A stretch of DNA of 64,000 nucleotides from Streptomyces leeuwenhoekii (GTDB lineage: Bacteria > Actinomycetota > Actinomycetes > Streptomycetales > Streptomycetaceae). The notes under the pieces were generated by a model that had not been told where the DNA came from, ran no database searches, and saw nothing but the letters and a program-made list of their open reading frames with translations. Numbering within the stretch: the stretch's first letter is position 1; each line of letters starts with the position of its first letter. Below are positions 23,217 to 30,665 of this stretch, piece by piece. The stretch is from NCBI RefSeq assembly GCF_001013905.1, contig NZ_LN831790.1:6338001-6402000 (forward strand). The letters run 5' to 3'. The position numbers and the translations under genes were made by a program.

Positions 23217-24434
23217 CTAGGGGAGGTACTTCTTCAGCTCGCGCCGTGCCAGTGACCGCTGGTGCACCTCGTCGGGGCCGTCGGCGAGCATCAGGGTGCG
23301 GGCGCCGGCGTACAGCTCGGCCAGCGGGAAGTCCTGGCTCACGCCGCCCGCGCCGTGCAACTGGATCGCCCGGTCCAGGATGCCGACCACCGTGCGCGGC
23401 GTGGCGATCTTGATGGCCTGGATCTCGGTGTGGGCGCCCCTGTTGCCGACGGTGTCCATCATCCAGGCCGTCTTCAGGACCAGCAGGCGCAGTTGCTCGA
23501 CCGCCACCCGCGCGTCCGCGATCCAGTTGTGGACCACCCCCTGCTGCGCCAGCGCCTTGCCGAACGCCGTGCGCGACACCGCCCGTCGGCACATCAGCTC
23601 GATCGCCCGCTCGGCCATGCCGATCAGCCGCATGCAGTGGTGGATACGGCCGGGGCCGAGCCGGGCCTGGGCGATGGCGAAGCCGCCGCCCTCCTCGCCG
23701 ATCAGGTGGGACACCGGCACGCGCGCGTGGTCGAAGACGACCTCGGCGTGGCCGCCGTGCCAGTGGTCCTCGTAGCCGAAGACCTGCATCGCGCGCCTGA
23801 CGGTGACGCCCGGGGTGTCGCGGGGGACCAGGACCATGGACTGCTGGCGGCGGATGTCGGCCCCGTCCGGGTCCGTCTTCCCCATCACGATGAAGATCTT
23901 GCAGTCCGGGTTCATCGCCCCGGAGATGTACCACTTGCGGCCGGTGATGACGTACTCGTCACCGTCCCGCTCGATGCGCGTGGTGATGTTCGTGGCGTCG
24001 GAGGAGGCCACGTCCGGCTCGGTCATCGCGAACGCGGAACGGATCTCGCCGTTCAGCAGCGGCTGGAGCCACTGCTTCTGCTGCCGCTCGTCGCCGAACT
24101 GCGCGAGGACCTCCATGTTGCCGGTGTCCGGCGCCGCGCAGTTGGTGGCGGTCGGGGCGAGCTGCGGGCTGCGGCCGGTGATCTCCGCGAGCGGCGCGTA
24201 CTGGAGGTTGGTGAGGCCGGCGCCGTGCTCGGCGTCGGGCAGGAAGAGGTTCCACAGGCCCTGGTGGCGCGCCTCGGCCTTCAGTTCCTCGACGACCGGC
24301 GGGGTGTCCCACGGCGACGCCAGCCGCGCCCGCTGCTCGTGGGCGACGGCCTCGGCCGGGTAGACGTACTCGTCCATGAAGGCGAGGAGCCTGGCGCGCA
24401 GTTCCTCGGTGCGCGCGTCGAACGCGAAGTCCAT
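23217..24434 (-). CDS. acyl-CoA dehydrogenase (ACAD10/11-like, LvaC-like)
   Basis: A 405-residue acyl-CoA dehydrogenase with SAFAMTEPDVASSDATNITT, KWYISGAMNPDCKIFIVMG and VFDHARVPVSHLIGEEGGGF. The C-terminal region reads GGVSQDFPLAELYAGARTLM then DGPDEVHQRSLARREL, without the LYEGT glutamate motif of ordinary beta-oxidation enzymes. This pattern is that of the ACAD10/ACAD11 and LvaC branch. It is separated by only five bases from an upstream phosphotransferase-fold kinase gene; in ACAD10/11 the same two domains are fused. I infer a role in removing a phosphorylated 4-hydroxyl group from acyl-CoA. The chemistry is not proven by sequence. Confidence 0.88.
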   Translation of the reverse strand: MDFAFDARTEELRARLLAFMDEYVYPAEAVAHEQRARLASPWDTPPVVEELKAEARHQGLWNLFLPDAEHGAGLTNLQYAPLAEITGRSPQLAPTATNCAAPDTGNMEVLAQFGDERQQKQWLQPLLNGEIRSAFAMTEPDVASSDATNITTRIERDGDEYVITGRKWYISGAMNPDCKIFIVMGKTDPDGADIRRQQSMVLVPRDTPGVTVRRAMQVFGYEDHWHGGHAEVVFDHARVPVSHLIGEEGGGFAIAQARLGPGRIHHCMRLIGMAERAIELMCRRAVSRTAFGKALAQQGVVHNWIADARVAVEQLRLLVLKTAWMMDTVGNRGAHTEIQAIKIATPRTVVGILDRAIQLHGAGGVSQDFPLAELYAGARTLMLADGPDEVHQRSLARRELKKYLP

Positions 24435-24439
24435 GCGGA

Positions 24440-25474
24440 TCAGCCTTCCTGGGAGCCTTCGTGAAGAGTGGTCAGTCCGTGTTCGATGAAGACCGGGACG
24501 AGGTCGCCGATGCGGTCGAAGCCGCGGCCCACCGTCTGGCCCCGGGTGTAGCGGTAGTGGATGCCCTCCAGGATCACGGCGAGCTTGAACCAGGCGAACG
24601 CCGTGTACCAGGAGACGGCCGAGACGTCCCGCCCCGAGCGGGCGGCGTACCGCTCGATCAGCTCCGCGGGAGCCGGGTGCCCGGGGGCCTCGGCGGTGGT
24701 GGAGACGGGGGAGCCGGGCAGGCCCAGCGGCGCGCTGTACATCACCAGCAGGCCCAGGTCGGTCAGCGGGTCGCCGAGCGTCGACATCTCCCAGTCGAGG
24801 ATCGCCTTGATCCGGTCGTCCGCACCGATCAGCACGTTGTCCAGCCGGTAGTCGCCGTGCACCACGGCCGGGGCGGGGGAGCGGGGCAGCTCCCGGCCGA
24901 GCGTGGCGTGCAGCTCGTCGATGCCGGGCAGGTCGCGGGTGCGGGAGGCGGCCAGTTGCTTGGCCCAGCGGCGCAGCTGCCGGTCCAGGAAGCCCTCAGG
25001 GCGGCCGAAGTCCGCCAGGCCCACCTCGGCGGGGTCCACGGCGTGCAGCTCGACCAGGGTGTCCACCAGATTCAGCACGGCGCCCCGGGTGCGGTCGGGG
25101 CCCAGCGGGGCGAGCTGGTCCGCCGTGCGGTAGGGCGTGCCCTCGACGAACTCCATGACGTAGAACGGCGCCCCGAGCACCTCCTCGTCCTCGCACAGCA
25201 GTACCGGGCGCGGCACCGGCACGTCCGTCGGGTGCAGGGCGCTGATCACCCGGTGCTCACGCTTCATGTCGTGCGCGGTGGCCAGCACATGGCCGAGCGG
25301 CGGGCGCCGCACCACCCACCTCGCCGTGCCGTCGGAGACCGCGTAGGTGAGGTTGGAGCGCCCGCCCTCGATCAGCCGGCCGGACAGCGGGCCGCTCACC
25401 AGACCGGGACGCTCGCGGTCGAGCAGGCCGCGCAGCCGGTCGAGGTCGAGTCCGGGCGGGTGGTCGGGGCTCAT
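24440..25474 (-). CDS. phosphotransferase-fold kinase (APH family, ACAD11 N-domain/LvaA-like)
   Basis: A 344-residue aminoglycoside-phosphotransferase-fold protein. It has an N-lobe with GRLIEGGRSNLTYAV and WVVRRPPLGH (ATP-binding lysine replaced by the RRPP pattern usual in this group), the catalytic loop VVHGDYRLDNVLI, and the metal-binding LDWEMSTLGDPLTDLG. These motifs are those of ACAD10/11 kinase domains and LvaA, which phosphorylate 4-hydroxyacyl-CoA, not antibiotic kinases. The ATG has TAGGAGC upstream. It is the first gene of the two-gene operon, with a TetR-type palindrome 57-75 bases before its start. Confidence 0.9.
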   Translation of the reverse strand: MSPDHPPGLDLDRLRGLLDRERPGLVSGPLSGRLIEGGRSNLTYAVSDGTARWVVRRPPLGHVLATAHDMKREHRVISALHPTDVPVPRPVLLCEDEEVLGAPFYVMEFVEGTPYRTADQLAPLGPDRTRGAVLNLVDTLVELHAVDPAEVGLADFGRPEGFLDRQLRRWAKQLAASRTRDLPGIDELHATLGRELPRSPAPAVVHGDYRLDNVLIGADDRIKAILDWEMSTLGDPLTDLGLLVMYSAPLGLPGSPVSTTAEAPGHPAPAELIERYAARSGRDVSAVSWYTAFAWFKLAVILEGIHYRYTRGQTVGRGFDRIGDLVPVFIEHGLTTLHEGSQEG

Positions 25475-25530
25475 CGGCGCTCCTACGGGTCCTGCGGTGC
25501 CTGAGGGCGAACGGACAGTACCCGCTCATG

Positions 25531-25549
25531 ATGCCGACCGGTCGGTATG
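25531..25549. promoter_or_regulatory. TetR-type operator of the kinase/acyl-CoA dehydrogenase operon
   Basis: The core CCGACCGGTCGG (25534-25545) is a perfect 12-bp palindrome. On the minus strand it lies between a -35-like TGGACG and a -10-like CATCAT with a 17-base spacer. It matches the motif at 6010 in 14 of 18 positions. Confidence 0.7.
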
Positions 25550-25594
25550 CCGTCCAGTGCCCGGACGGAACGTGACCCGCGCCACGACAGGACG

Positions 25595-25626
25595 GCAGCT
25601 CCCCGGCCCGGGGACGGGGGAGCTGC
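25595..25626 (-). terminator. terminator after the histidine-rich gene
   Basis: GCAGCTCCCC and GGGGAGCTGC pair around twelve bases. The hairpin lies about 80 bases beyond the stop codon of the leftward histidine-rich gene and before the promoter of the kinase operon. Confidence 0.6.
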
Positions 25627-25704
25627 GCGGTGGTTGCTCCGGGCCGGACAGCGGCCCGTATCGGGCGTCGGGCCCGGAGGCCGGCGCCTTTTGTCTCCGT
25701 GGGC

Positions 25705-26001
25705 TCAGTGGTCGTCCCAGTGGCCCTCGTGGGCGGCGTGGCGGTGGCCGTCGTGCAGATAGTCGACGTGGTCGCCGTGCCGCACGCCCGCGTGCCCGCA
25801 GTTCTCGCCGTGCTGGTGGTCGTGGCCCTGGTGGGAGGTGTGTCCCGTGGGCTCGCACTCGTCCCAGTGCCCGGCGTGCTCGCGGTGCAGATGGCCGTCG
25901 TGCGCGTAGTCGGTGTGGTCACCGTGGGGCACCGGCGCGTGACCGCAGTCCCGGCCGTGGACGTGCGTGTGGGCGGTGTGCTCCTGATGGGCGGTGGTCA
26001 T
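25705..26001 (-). CDS. histidine-rich metal-binding protein with two tandem modules
   Basis: A 98-residue soluble protein with 27 histidines (28%), three cysteines and many Asp/Glu. It is made of two similar modules, residues 11-47 and about 60-96, each following the plan H-x-H-G-x2-C-G-H, V-x-H-G-D-H, D-Y-x-H-D-G-H-x-H and G-H-W-D. No signal peptide or membrane helix is present, so it is probably cytoplasmic. The composition suggests storage or buffering of Zn, Ni or Cu. The ATG has a strong GGAGGTGAGG site. It is divergent from a quinone oxidoreductase gene. I see no Zur- or Nur-like box upstream. Confidence 0.8.
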   Translation of the reverse strand: MTTAHQEHTAHTHVHGRDCGHAPVPHGDHTDYAHDGHLHREHAGHWDECEPTGHTSHQGHDHQHGENCGHAGVRHGDHVDYLHDGHRHAAHEGHWDDH

Positions 26002-26123
26002 GGTCCTCACCTCCGGGGCTGCGGAGCGGAAGGGTGGTTCGTGGACGGGAGGGCGACACGCGAACGGCGTACATCGGGTCATTTGGGTTGCGTGGCGCCC
26101 GGGTACCCCGGAGGGTCTGAACC

Positions 26124-27071
26124 ATGAAGGCGATCAGCTACGCGCGGTACGGCGGCCCCGAGGTGCTGGAGTACGGCGAGGTACGAGAACCCAGGGTCGG
26201 GCCCGACTCGGTGCTGGTGCGGGTCCGGGCGGCGGCCGTCAACCCGGTCGACTGGAAGTGCCGGGAGGGCTACCTCGACGCCGTCCTCGAGCCCGTCTTC
26301 CCGGTGGTGCCCGGGTGGGACGTCTCCGGGGTCGTGGTGCGGCCCGGCGCCGCCGTCACGGAGTTCCGGGCGGGGGACGAGGTCATCGGGTACGTCCGGG
26401 AGGACTTCCTCTCCCGGGGCACCCTCGCCGAGTACGTCGCGGCCCCCGTGCGCACCCTCGCGCGCAAGCCGCGCAACCTGTCCTTCGAGGAGGCGGCCGG
26501 GCTGCCGCTGGTGGGGCTGACCGCCTACCAGGTGCTGTACAAGGCCCTCGCGGTCAAACGGGGCGAGACGGTCCTGGTGCATGCCGCGGCGGGCGGGGTC
26601 GGTTCGATCGCCGTCCAGTTGGGGCGGTATCTCGGTGCCCGGGTCATCGGCACGGCGAGCGAACGCAACCACGACTTCGTGCGAGGGCTCGGCGGGGAGC
26701 CGGTGGCGTACGGGGAGGGGCTGGCCGAGCGGGTGCGGGGGCTGGCGCCCGAGGGCGTGGACGCGGTGTTCGACACGGTGGGCGGCGATGCCCTGCGGAC
26801 GTCGGCGAACCTGCTGGCCCCGGAGGGGCGGCTGGCGTCGATCACCGACGACGACGTCGTCGAGTACGGCGGGCGGTACTGCTTCGTGCGCCCCGACGCC
26901 GAGGACCTGCTGCGGCTGTCCGAGCTGGCCGAGCAGGGGGTCGTGAGCGTGCACGTGTCCGAAACGTTCCCGCTGGAGCGGGCCGCGGACGCCTACCGGC
27001 GCAACGAGGAGGGGCGGACGCGGGGGAAGATCGTCGTGACCGTGGCCGGTGACGACGGGCCGCCGGGGTGA
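26124..27071 (+). CDS. zinc-independent NADP-dependent quinone oxidoreductase (MDR)
   Basis: A 315-residue member of the quinone oxidoreductase branch of the medium-chain reductases. It has VLVRVRAAAVNPVDWKCREG, the NADPH motif HAAAGGVGSIAVQLGRYLGA and no zinc-ligand cysteines. Such enzymes reduce quinones or enones by NADPH. The ATG is preceded by CGGAGGG. It is divergent from the histidine-rich gene and convergent with the DUF202 genes, 20 bases away. The substrate is unknown; a detoxification role is a family-level inference. Confidence 0.9.
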   Translation: MKAISYARYGGPEVLEYGEVREPRVGPDSVLVRVRAAAVNPVDWKCREGYLDAVLEPVFPVVPGWDVSGVVVRPGAAVTEFRAGDEVIGYVREDFLSRGTLAEYVAAPVRTLARKPRNLSFEEAAGLPLVGLTAYQVLYKALAVKRGETVLVHAAAGGVGSIAVQLGRYLGARVIGTASERNHDFVRGLGGEPVAYGEGLAERVRGLAPEGVDAVFDTVGGDALRTSANLLAPEGRLASITDDDVVEYGGRYCFVRPDAEDLLRLSELAEQGVVSVHVSETFPLERAADAYRRNEEGRTRGKIVVTVAGDDGPPG

Positions 27072-27091
27072 GCCCGGGGCGCGGGCGCCGG

Positions 27092-27415
27092 TCAGAGCAC
27101 GAGGACCGCACCGCAGACGGCCGTCGCCACCGTGCCGAGAGCCGCGGCGGTGGCGTACGCCGCAGACAGCGCCGGGGGGCTCCCCGCCGAGGCGAGGACG
27201 CGGATGCGCCGGTGGGCGAGGGCGAGGAAGGCCGTCCACAGCACACAGCACACGGCCGCGGCGGCGACCGCGGCCGGAGAGGCGCCGGTGTGCAGCGCGG
27301 CCCTGACGGCGAGTACGGCGGCCACGGTGGCCGACAGGGTCGTGCGGCGCCAGGCGAGGTGGGTGCGCTCGGGCTGGAGCCCGGGATCGCGGTCCGGCGC
27401 GGCCGGGGGGCTCAT
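27092..27415 (-). CDS. DUF202 family membrane protein (second of pair)
   Basis: A 107-residue protein with the DUF202 opening PGLQPERTHLAWRRTTLS and three hydrophobic helices (roughly 30-45, 50-68, 88-107). Its ATG overlaps the stop of the upstream DUF202 gene by four bases (ATGA), so the two are translationally coupled and probably act together in the membrane. The family is widespread and its function is unknown. Confidence 0.8.
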   Translation of the reverse strand: MSPPAAPDRDPGLQPERTHLAWRRTTLSATVAAVLAVRAALHTGASPAAVAAAAVCCVLWTAFLALAHRRIRVLASAGSPPALSAAYATAAALGTVATAVCGAVLVL

Positions 27416-27804
27416 CCCTCCCACCCGAGGAGGACCACGGCGACCATGGCGACCGCGACGACGGCGATCACCATGCCGAGCAGGGCCGGGAACCGGGAGA
27501 CCGGAAGATCCTCGCCCCGGCGCATCGCCCGCTCGCAGCGCACCCAGTGGTTCACCGCGCGCAGCGCGCACAGCACCCCGGCCGCGAGCAGCGCCAGGGC
27601 GAGGCCGACGCGCCAGCCCCAGCGCAGGTCCGGCAGGAACTGGTCGACGGCGAAACCGCCTCCGATCAGCGCGAGCGCGGTGCGCAGCCAGGCCAGGAAG
27701 GTGCGTTCGTTCGCCAGCGAGAAGCGGTAGTCGGGCGTGCTGCCCTCGCCCCGGATCCTGGCGGGCGCGAACCACAGCCGGACGGTCCGTGCGAATTCGA
27801 TCAC
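27412..27804 (-). CDS. DUF202/YidH family membrane protein
   Basis: A 130-residue protein with the YidH-type motif SLANERTFLAWLRTALALIG at residues 29-48 and three membrane helices. I chose the GTG giving VIEFARTVRLWFAP, which is the family N-terminus; no strong ribosome site is visible. It precedes and overlaps the second DUF202 gene. The pair probably forms a small membrane complex of unknown role. Confidence 0.82.
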   Translation of the reverse strand: MIEFARTVRLWFAPARIRGEGSTPDYRFSLANERTFLAWLRTALALIGGGFAVDQFLPDLRWGWRVGLALALLAAGVLCALRAVNHWVRCERAMRRGEDLPVSRFPALLGMVIAVVAVAMVAVVLLGWEG

Positions 27805-27851
27805 GTCGTCGACCCTATCGGCCGGGGCGCGGGCGGTCCTGCCGCCGGGCG

Positions 27852-28388
27852 TCACGGACGGGCACCCGGACCGGGCGCCGCCTCCCGGAACGCCCGCAGC
27901 CTCTCGTACGCCGCCAGCCCGTCCGGCACCCACTCCCACTCGTCGAGCCGCCGCCCGACCTCCTCCTCGGGGAGGAAGCCGTACCAGGCCACCTCCTCGG
28001 CCTGCGGCCGCACCGGCAGCTCGCAGCGGACCTCGTACACCGCCGACCACCAGGCGCGGCCGGCGCCGTCGTCGTACAGGAACGTGAACAGGTACCGCGG
28101 ACGCGGCAGCCCGGTCACGCCCAGTTCCTCCTCGGCCTCGCGCAGGGCCGCGTCGTCGTAGGACTCGCCCGCGCCGACCACACCGCCGACGAACATGTCG
28201 TACAGGGAGGGAAAGACCAGCTTGGTCGCGGTGCGGCGGTGGACGAAGACACGGCCCCCGGCGTCCCGGGCCAGCACGAAGACGCAGCGGTGGCGCAGGC
28301 CCCGCGCGTACGCCTCGCCGCGCGGGGCCTGCCCGACGACCCGGTCGTTCTCGTCGACGATGTCGAGGATCTCGTCAGCAGCGCTCAT
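27852..28388 (-). CDS. Nudix hydrolase
   Basis: A 178-residue Nudix protein. The Nudix box GGVVGAGESYDDAALREAEE followed by ELGV (residues 68-91) has the catalytic REAEEE helix. The start VDENDRVVGQAPRGEAYARG, then HRCVFVL, resembles the isopentenyl-diphosphate isomerase-like/YfcD branch, which act on nucleoside or other diphosphates. I start at the ATG for MSAADEILDI; another lies three codons upstream. It lies 34 bases beyond the DMT transporter stop and may share its transcript. The substrate is undefined. Confidence 0.88.
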   Translation of the reverse strand: MSAADEILDIVDENDRVVGQAPRGEAYARGLRHRCVFVLARDAGGRVFVHRRTATKLVFPSLYDMFVGGVVGAGESYDDAALREAEEELGVTGLPRPRYLFTFLYDDGAGRAWWSAVYEVRCELPVRPQAEEVAWYGFLPEEEVGRRLDEWEWVPDGLAAYERLRAFREAAPGPGARP

Positions 28389-28422
28389 GGCGCCCATCCA
28401 AGCACCGGGCCCGCCGGGGCGG

Positions 28423-29316
28423 TCAGCTCGGCTGGAGGTCCCGCGCCGGCGGCCGGTGCGCCGTGCCCCGCGGCATCGCCGGGTGCAGGCCCAGCAGGAC
28501 GATGCCCCCGACGACGGCCGCCAGCCCGCCCGCCTCCCAGGCCAGCGCCCCCGCGTCGGTGCGCAGCCGGTCGCCGAGGAAGCCGACGCCGCAGGCGATG
28601 CCGGCCAGCGGCTGGGCCGCGGTCAGGGCGGGCAGCGACATCCGCAGGGGAGCGGTCTCGAACGCGCTCTGCACGAGGATCAGCGCGGTGACGCCGATGA
28701 GCAGGACGGCGTACGGCTGCCAGGCGGTCAGCAGGTGGGCCAGGCCGCCCGCCGAGAAGCGTTCGCCGCTGATCCGGGTCAGGGCGTCCTGGACGCCGTA
28801 CAGCAGCCCGGCGGCCAGGCCCAGCAGGACCGGGGCGGAGCCCGGGCGGGTGCGCTTGGCGTACGTCGTGAGCAGCAGGGCGGACCCGGTCATCAGGCCG
28901 ATGATCAGCCAGTGCCGCAGCGGATCGGCGATCGCCGCGCCGCCGCGCGGTTCGCCCGCCACCACGAACGCGCTCACGCCGCCCGCGAGCAGCGCGAGAC
29001 CGGCCCAGCCCTGCCGGCCCAGCGGCCGCCCGGTCTGTCTGCGGGAGAGCGCGAGCGCGAACAGCAGGTTCGTCGCCAGCAGCGGCTCCACCAGGGACAG
29101 CTCCCCCCGGCCCAGGGCGGCGGCGCCCAGCGCCATCCCGGCCACCACCAGCGCCGTACCGCCCAGCCAGCGCGGCACCCGCACGAGGTCCAGCAGCAGG
29201 CGGGGCGAGAGGAAGTCGCCGAGCGGGGCCCGCTGGGCCGCGTTCTGCTGGAGGACGAAACCGAGGCCCATGCAGCACGCGGCGCTCACCGCGAGGACCA
29301 GAACCAGAACCGACAC
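28423..29316 (-). CDS. DMT/EamA-superfamily transporter
   Basis: A 297-residue membrane protein with about ten hydrophobic helices, the usual DMT count. It starts with VSVLVLVLAVSAACCMGLGF and has a loop QTGRPLGRQGWAG between the two five-helix halves. I chose the GTG at 29316 because the reading frame upstream is arginine/proline-rich and not membrane-like. The second half includes ALRMSLPALTAAQPLAGIACG. Homologues are annotated as drug/metabolite exporters. The substrate is unknown. Confidence 0.8.
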   Translation of the reverse strand: MSVLVLVLAVSAACCMGLGFVLQQNAAQRAPLGDFLSPRLLLDLVRVPRWLGGTALVVAGMALGAAALGRGELSLVEPLLATNLLFALALSRRQTGRPLGRQGWAGLALLAGGVSAFVVAGEPRGGAAIADPLRHWLIIGLMTGSALLLTTYAKRTRPGSAPVLLGLAAGLLYGVQDALTRISGERFSAGGLAHLLTAWQPYAVLLIGVTALILVQSAFETAPLRMSLPALTAAQPLAGIACGVGFLGDRLRTDAGALAWEAGGLAAVVGGIVLLGLHPAMPRGTAHRPPARDLQPS

Positions 29317-29683
29317 GCTGCGTACCTCGATGATCGGGGGGCCGGGCGGTGGGGCGGGGGCGCCGGCGAGGGTCCCAGGGGTGCCCGGTCCGCCGTGGGA
29401 GCGCCCGGGGCGGCCGGGCGGCCGGCGCGGCGACGCCTGCCATGCGGCGTGACCGTAGCCCCATGGTGCGGGGGCGGGATGCCCGGCGCCATGGCGTGGA
29501 CCACAACGGGTGGGGGCGGGACGCGAGCCGCACCGCAAATGCCCCTGCGGTCACGGTAGTTGAAGCATGTAACGCCAGTTGAAGCCCTTGACGCGAAGCA
29601 TTGGCTCCCGGTTTGCTGTGCGTGATCGGTTCATGGCGGTCCGGCAGCTTACGGCCCCAGAGTGCGCGTGAGGAAGTCCCGCG
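29317..29683. other. divergent promoter region with direct repeats
   Basis: No gene is seen in these 367 bases between the leftward DMT transporter and the rightward TPR-like gene. AGTTGAAGC occurs at 29558-29566 and again at 29577-29585, a spacing of 19 bases (about two helical turns). TTGACG follows at 29588 and is a possible -35 for the rightward gene. The left half is featureless GC-rich sequence. Confidence 0.45.
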
Positions 29684-30634
29684 GTGCCCCCACCCCCGCC
29701 TCCTTTAGGCCGTGGTCGCAGACGCGCGGCCCAGGTCTTCGACGAGGCTCTCGACGACACCGAGCTGGTCGCCGCCCGCACCGCGCTCACACAGGGGCGA
29801 TGGCAGTCCGCCCGCTCCCTGCTCGCCCGGACCGGTGACGAGTGGGACCGGCGCGGGCACCGGGTGACCGTCCTGGCCGCGGAGCCCTACTGCGCCGCCT
29901 GGACCCGCGAGTGGCTGCTGGCCGAGCCCGAGTCCGCCGACGCCTCGGTCCTGCTCGCGGTGGCCCTGGTGCGGCGCGCGCTGCGCGGCAAGGAGACGCC
30001 GCAGGCCGCCCGGGAGGCGTGCCGGAGCGCCGCCGGCCGGGCCCCCGCCGATCCGACGCCCTGGCTGGGGCTGCTGATGCTGGCGCGCGAGCGGGGGCCC
30101 GAACGCGATGTCGTGCGGCTGTTCGAGGAGGTCCGCGCGCGGTACGCCGACCACCACCACGCCCATCACCTGATGGTCGCCTGGCTGGCCGAGCGCCGCG
30201 CCGACGCCGGGCCGGACCCGCTGCACGAGGTCTACGACTTCGCCGCCTGGGCCGCCGAGCAGGCTCCCGCCGACTCCCCGCTGGCGATCCTGCCGGTGAT
30301 CGCGCACACCGAGCGCTACCGCGCGCTGGCCGCCGCCGGGCTCGCGCCCGCCGACCCGGTGACCTCGGGGCACTGGGCCGGCCGCCGGGCCCGGCTGGTG
30401 ATGAAGGCCGCCTTCGACTGGTGGCTCGAATGGGAGCAGGACGACCACCCGCGCAGGCTGATCGACCTCAATTTCCTCGCGCACGCCAAGGTCTGCGAGG
30501 GGCGGTCCGCCGAGGCCGCCGCCCTGTTCCACCGGATCGGCGACCACGTCACGCCCCAGCCGTGGTCGTACCCGGGCCGCGACGCCCGCACCGCCTTCCG
30601 TGCCGCCCGCGCCAGCGCGCTCGGCACGGCCTGA
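29684..30634 (+). CDS. conserved hypothetical protein (helical, TPR-like)
   Basis: A 316-residue soluble protein made almost entirely of predicted amphipathic helices with alanine/arginine-rich pairs (for example DASVLLAVALVRRALRGKE, PWLGLLMLARERGPERDVVR). This suggests a TPR-like scaffold. A WWLEWEQDDHPRRLIDLNFL stretch near residue 247 is distinctive. The GTG start is preceded by GAGGAAG. It ends 31 bases before the APC permease and may be cotranscribed. I recognise it only as an actinobacterial hypothetical; no enzyme motif is visible. Confidence 0.7.
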   Translation: MPPPPPPLGRGRRRAAQVFDEALDDTELVAARTALTQGRWQSARSLLARTGDEWDRRGHRVTVLAAEPYCAAWTREWLLAEPESADASVLLAVALVRRALRGKETPQAAREACRSAAGRAPADPTPWLGLLMLARERGPERDVVRLFEEVRARYADHHHAHHLMVAWLAERRADAGPDPLHEVYDFAAWAAEQAPADSPLAILPVIAHTERYRALAAAGLAPADPVTSGHWAGRRARLVMKAAFDWWLEWEQDDHPRRLIDLNFLAHAKVCEGRSAEAAALFHRIGDHVTPQPWSYPGRDARTAFRAARASALGTA

Positions 30635-30665
30635 CACCCGCATCCCACAGAAGGACGGTCCGACG

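Noticed and set aside
24440..25474. Aminoglycoside resistance kinase
   Set aside because: The fold is APH-like, but the motifs and the adjacent acyl-CoA dehydrogenase match the ACAD10/11 and LvaA group, not antibiotic kinases.
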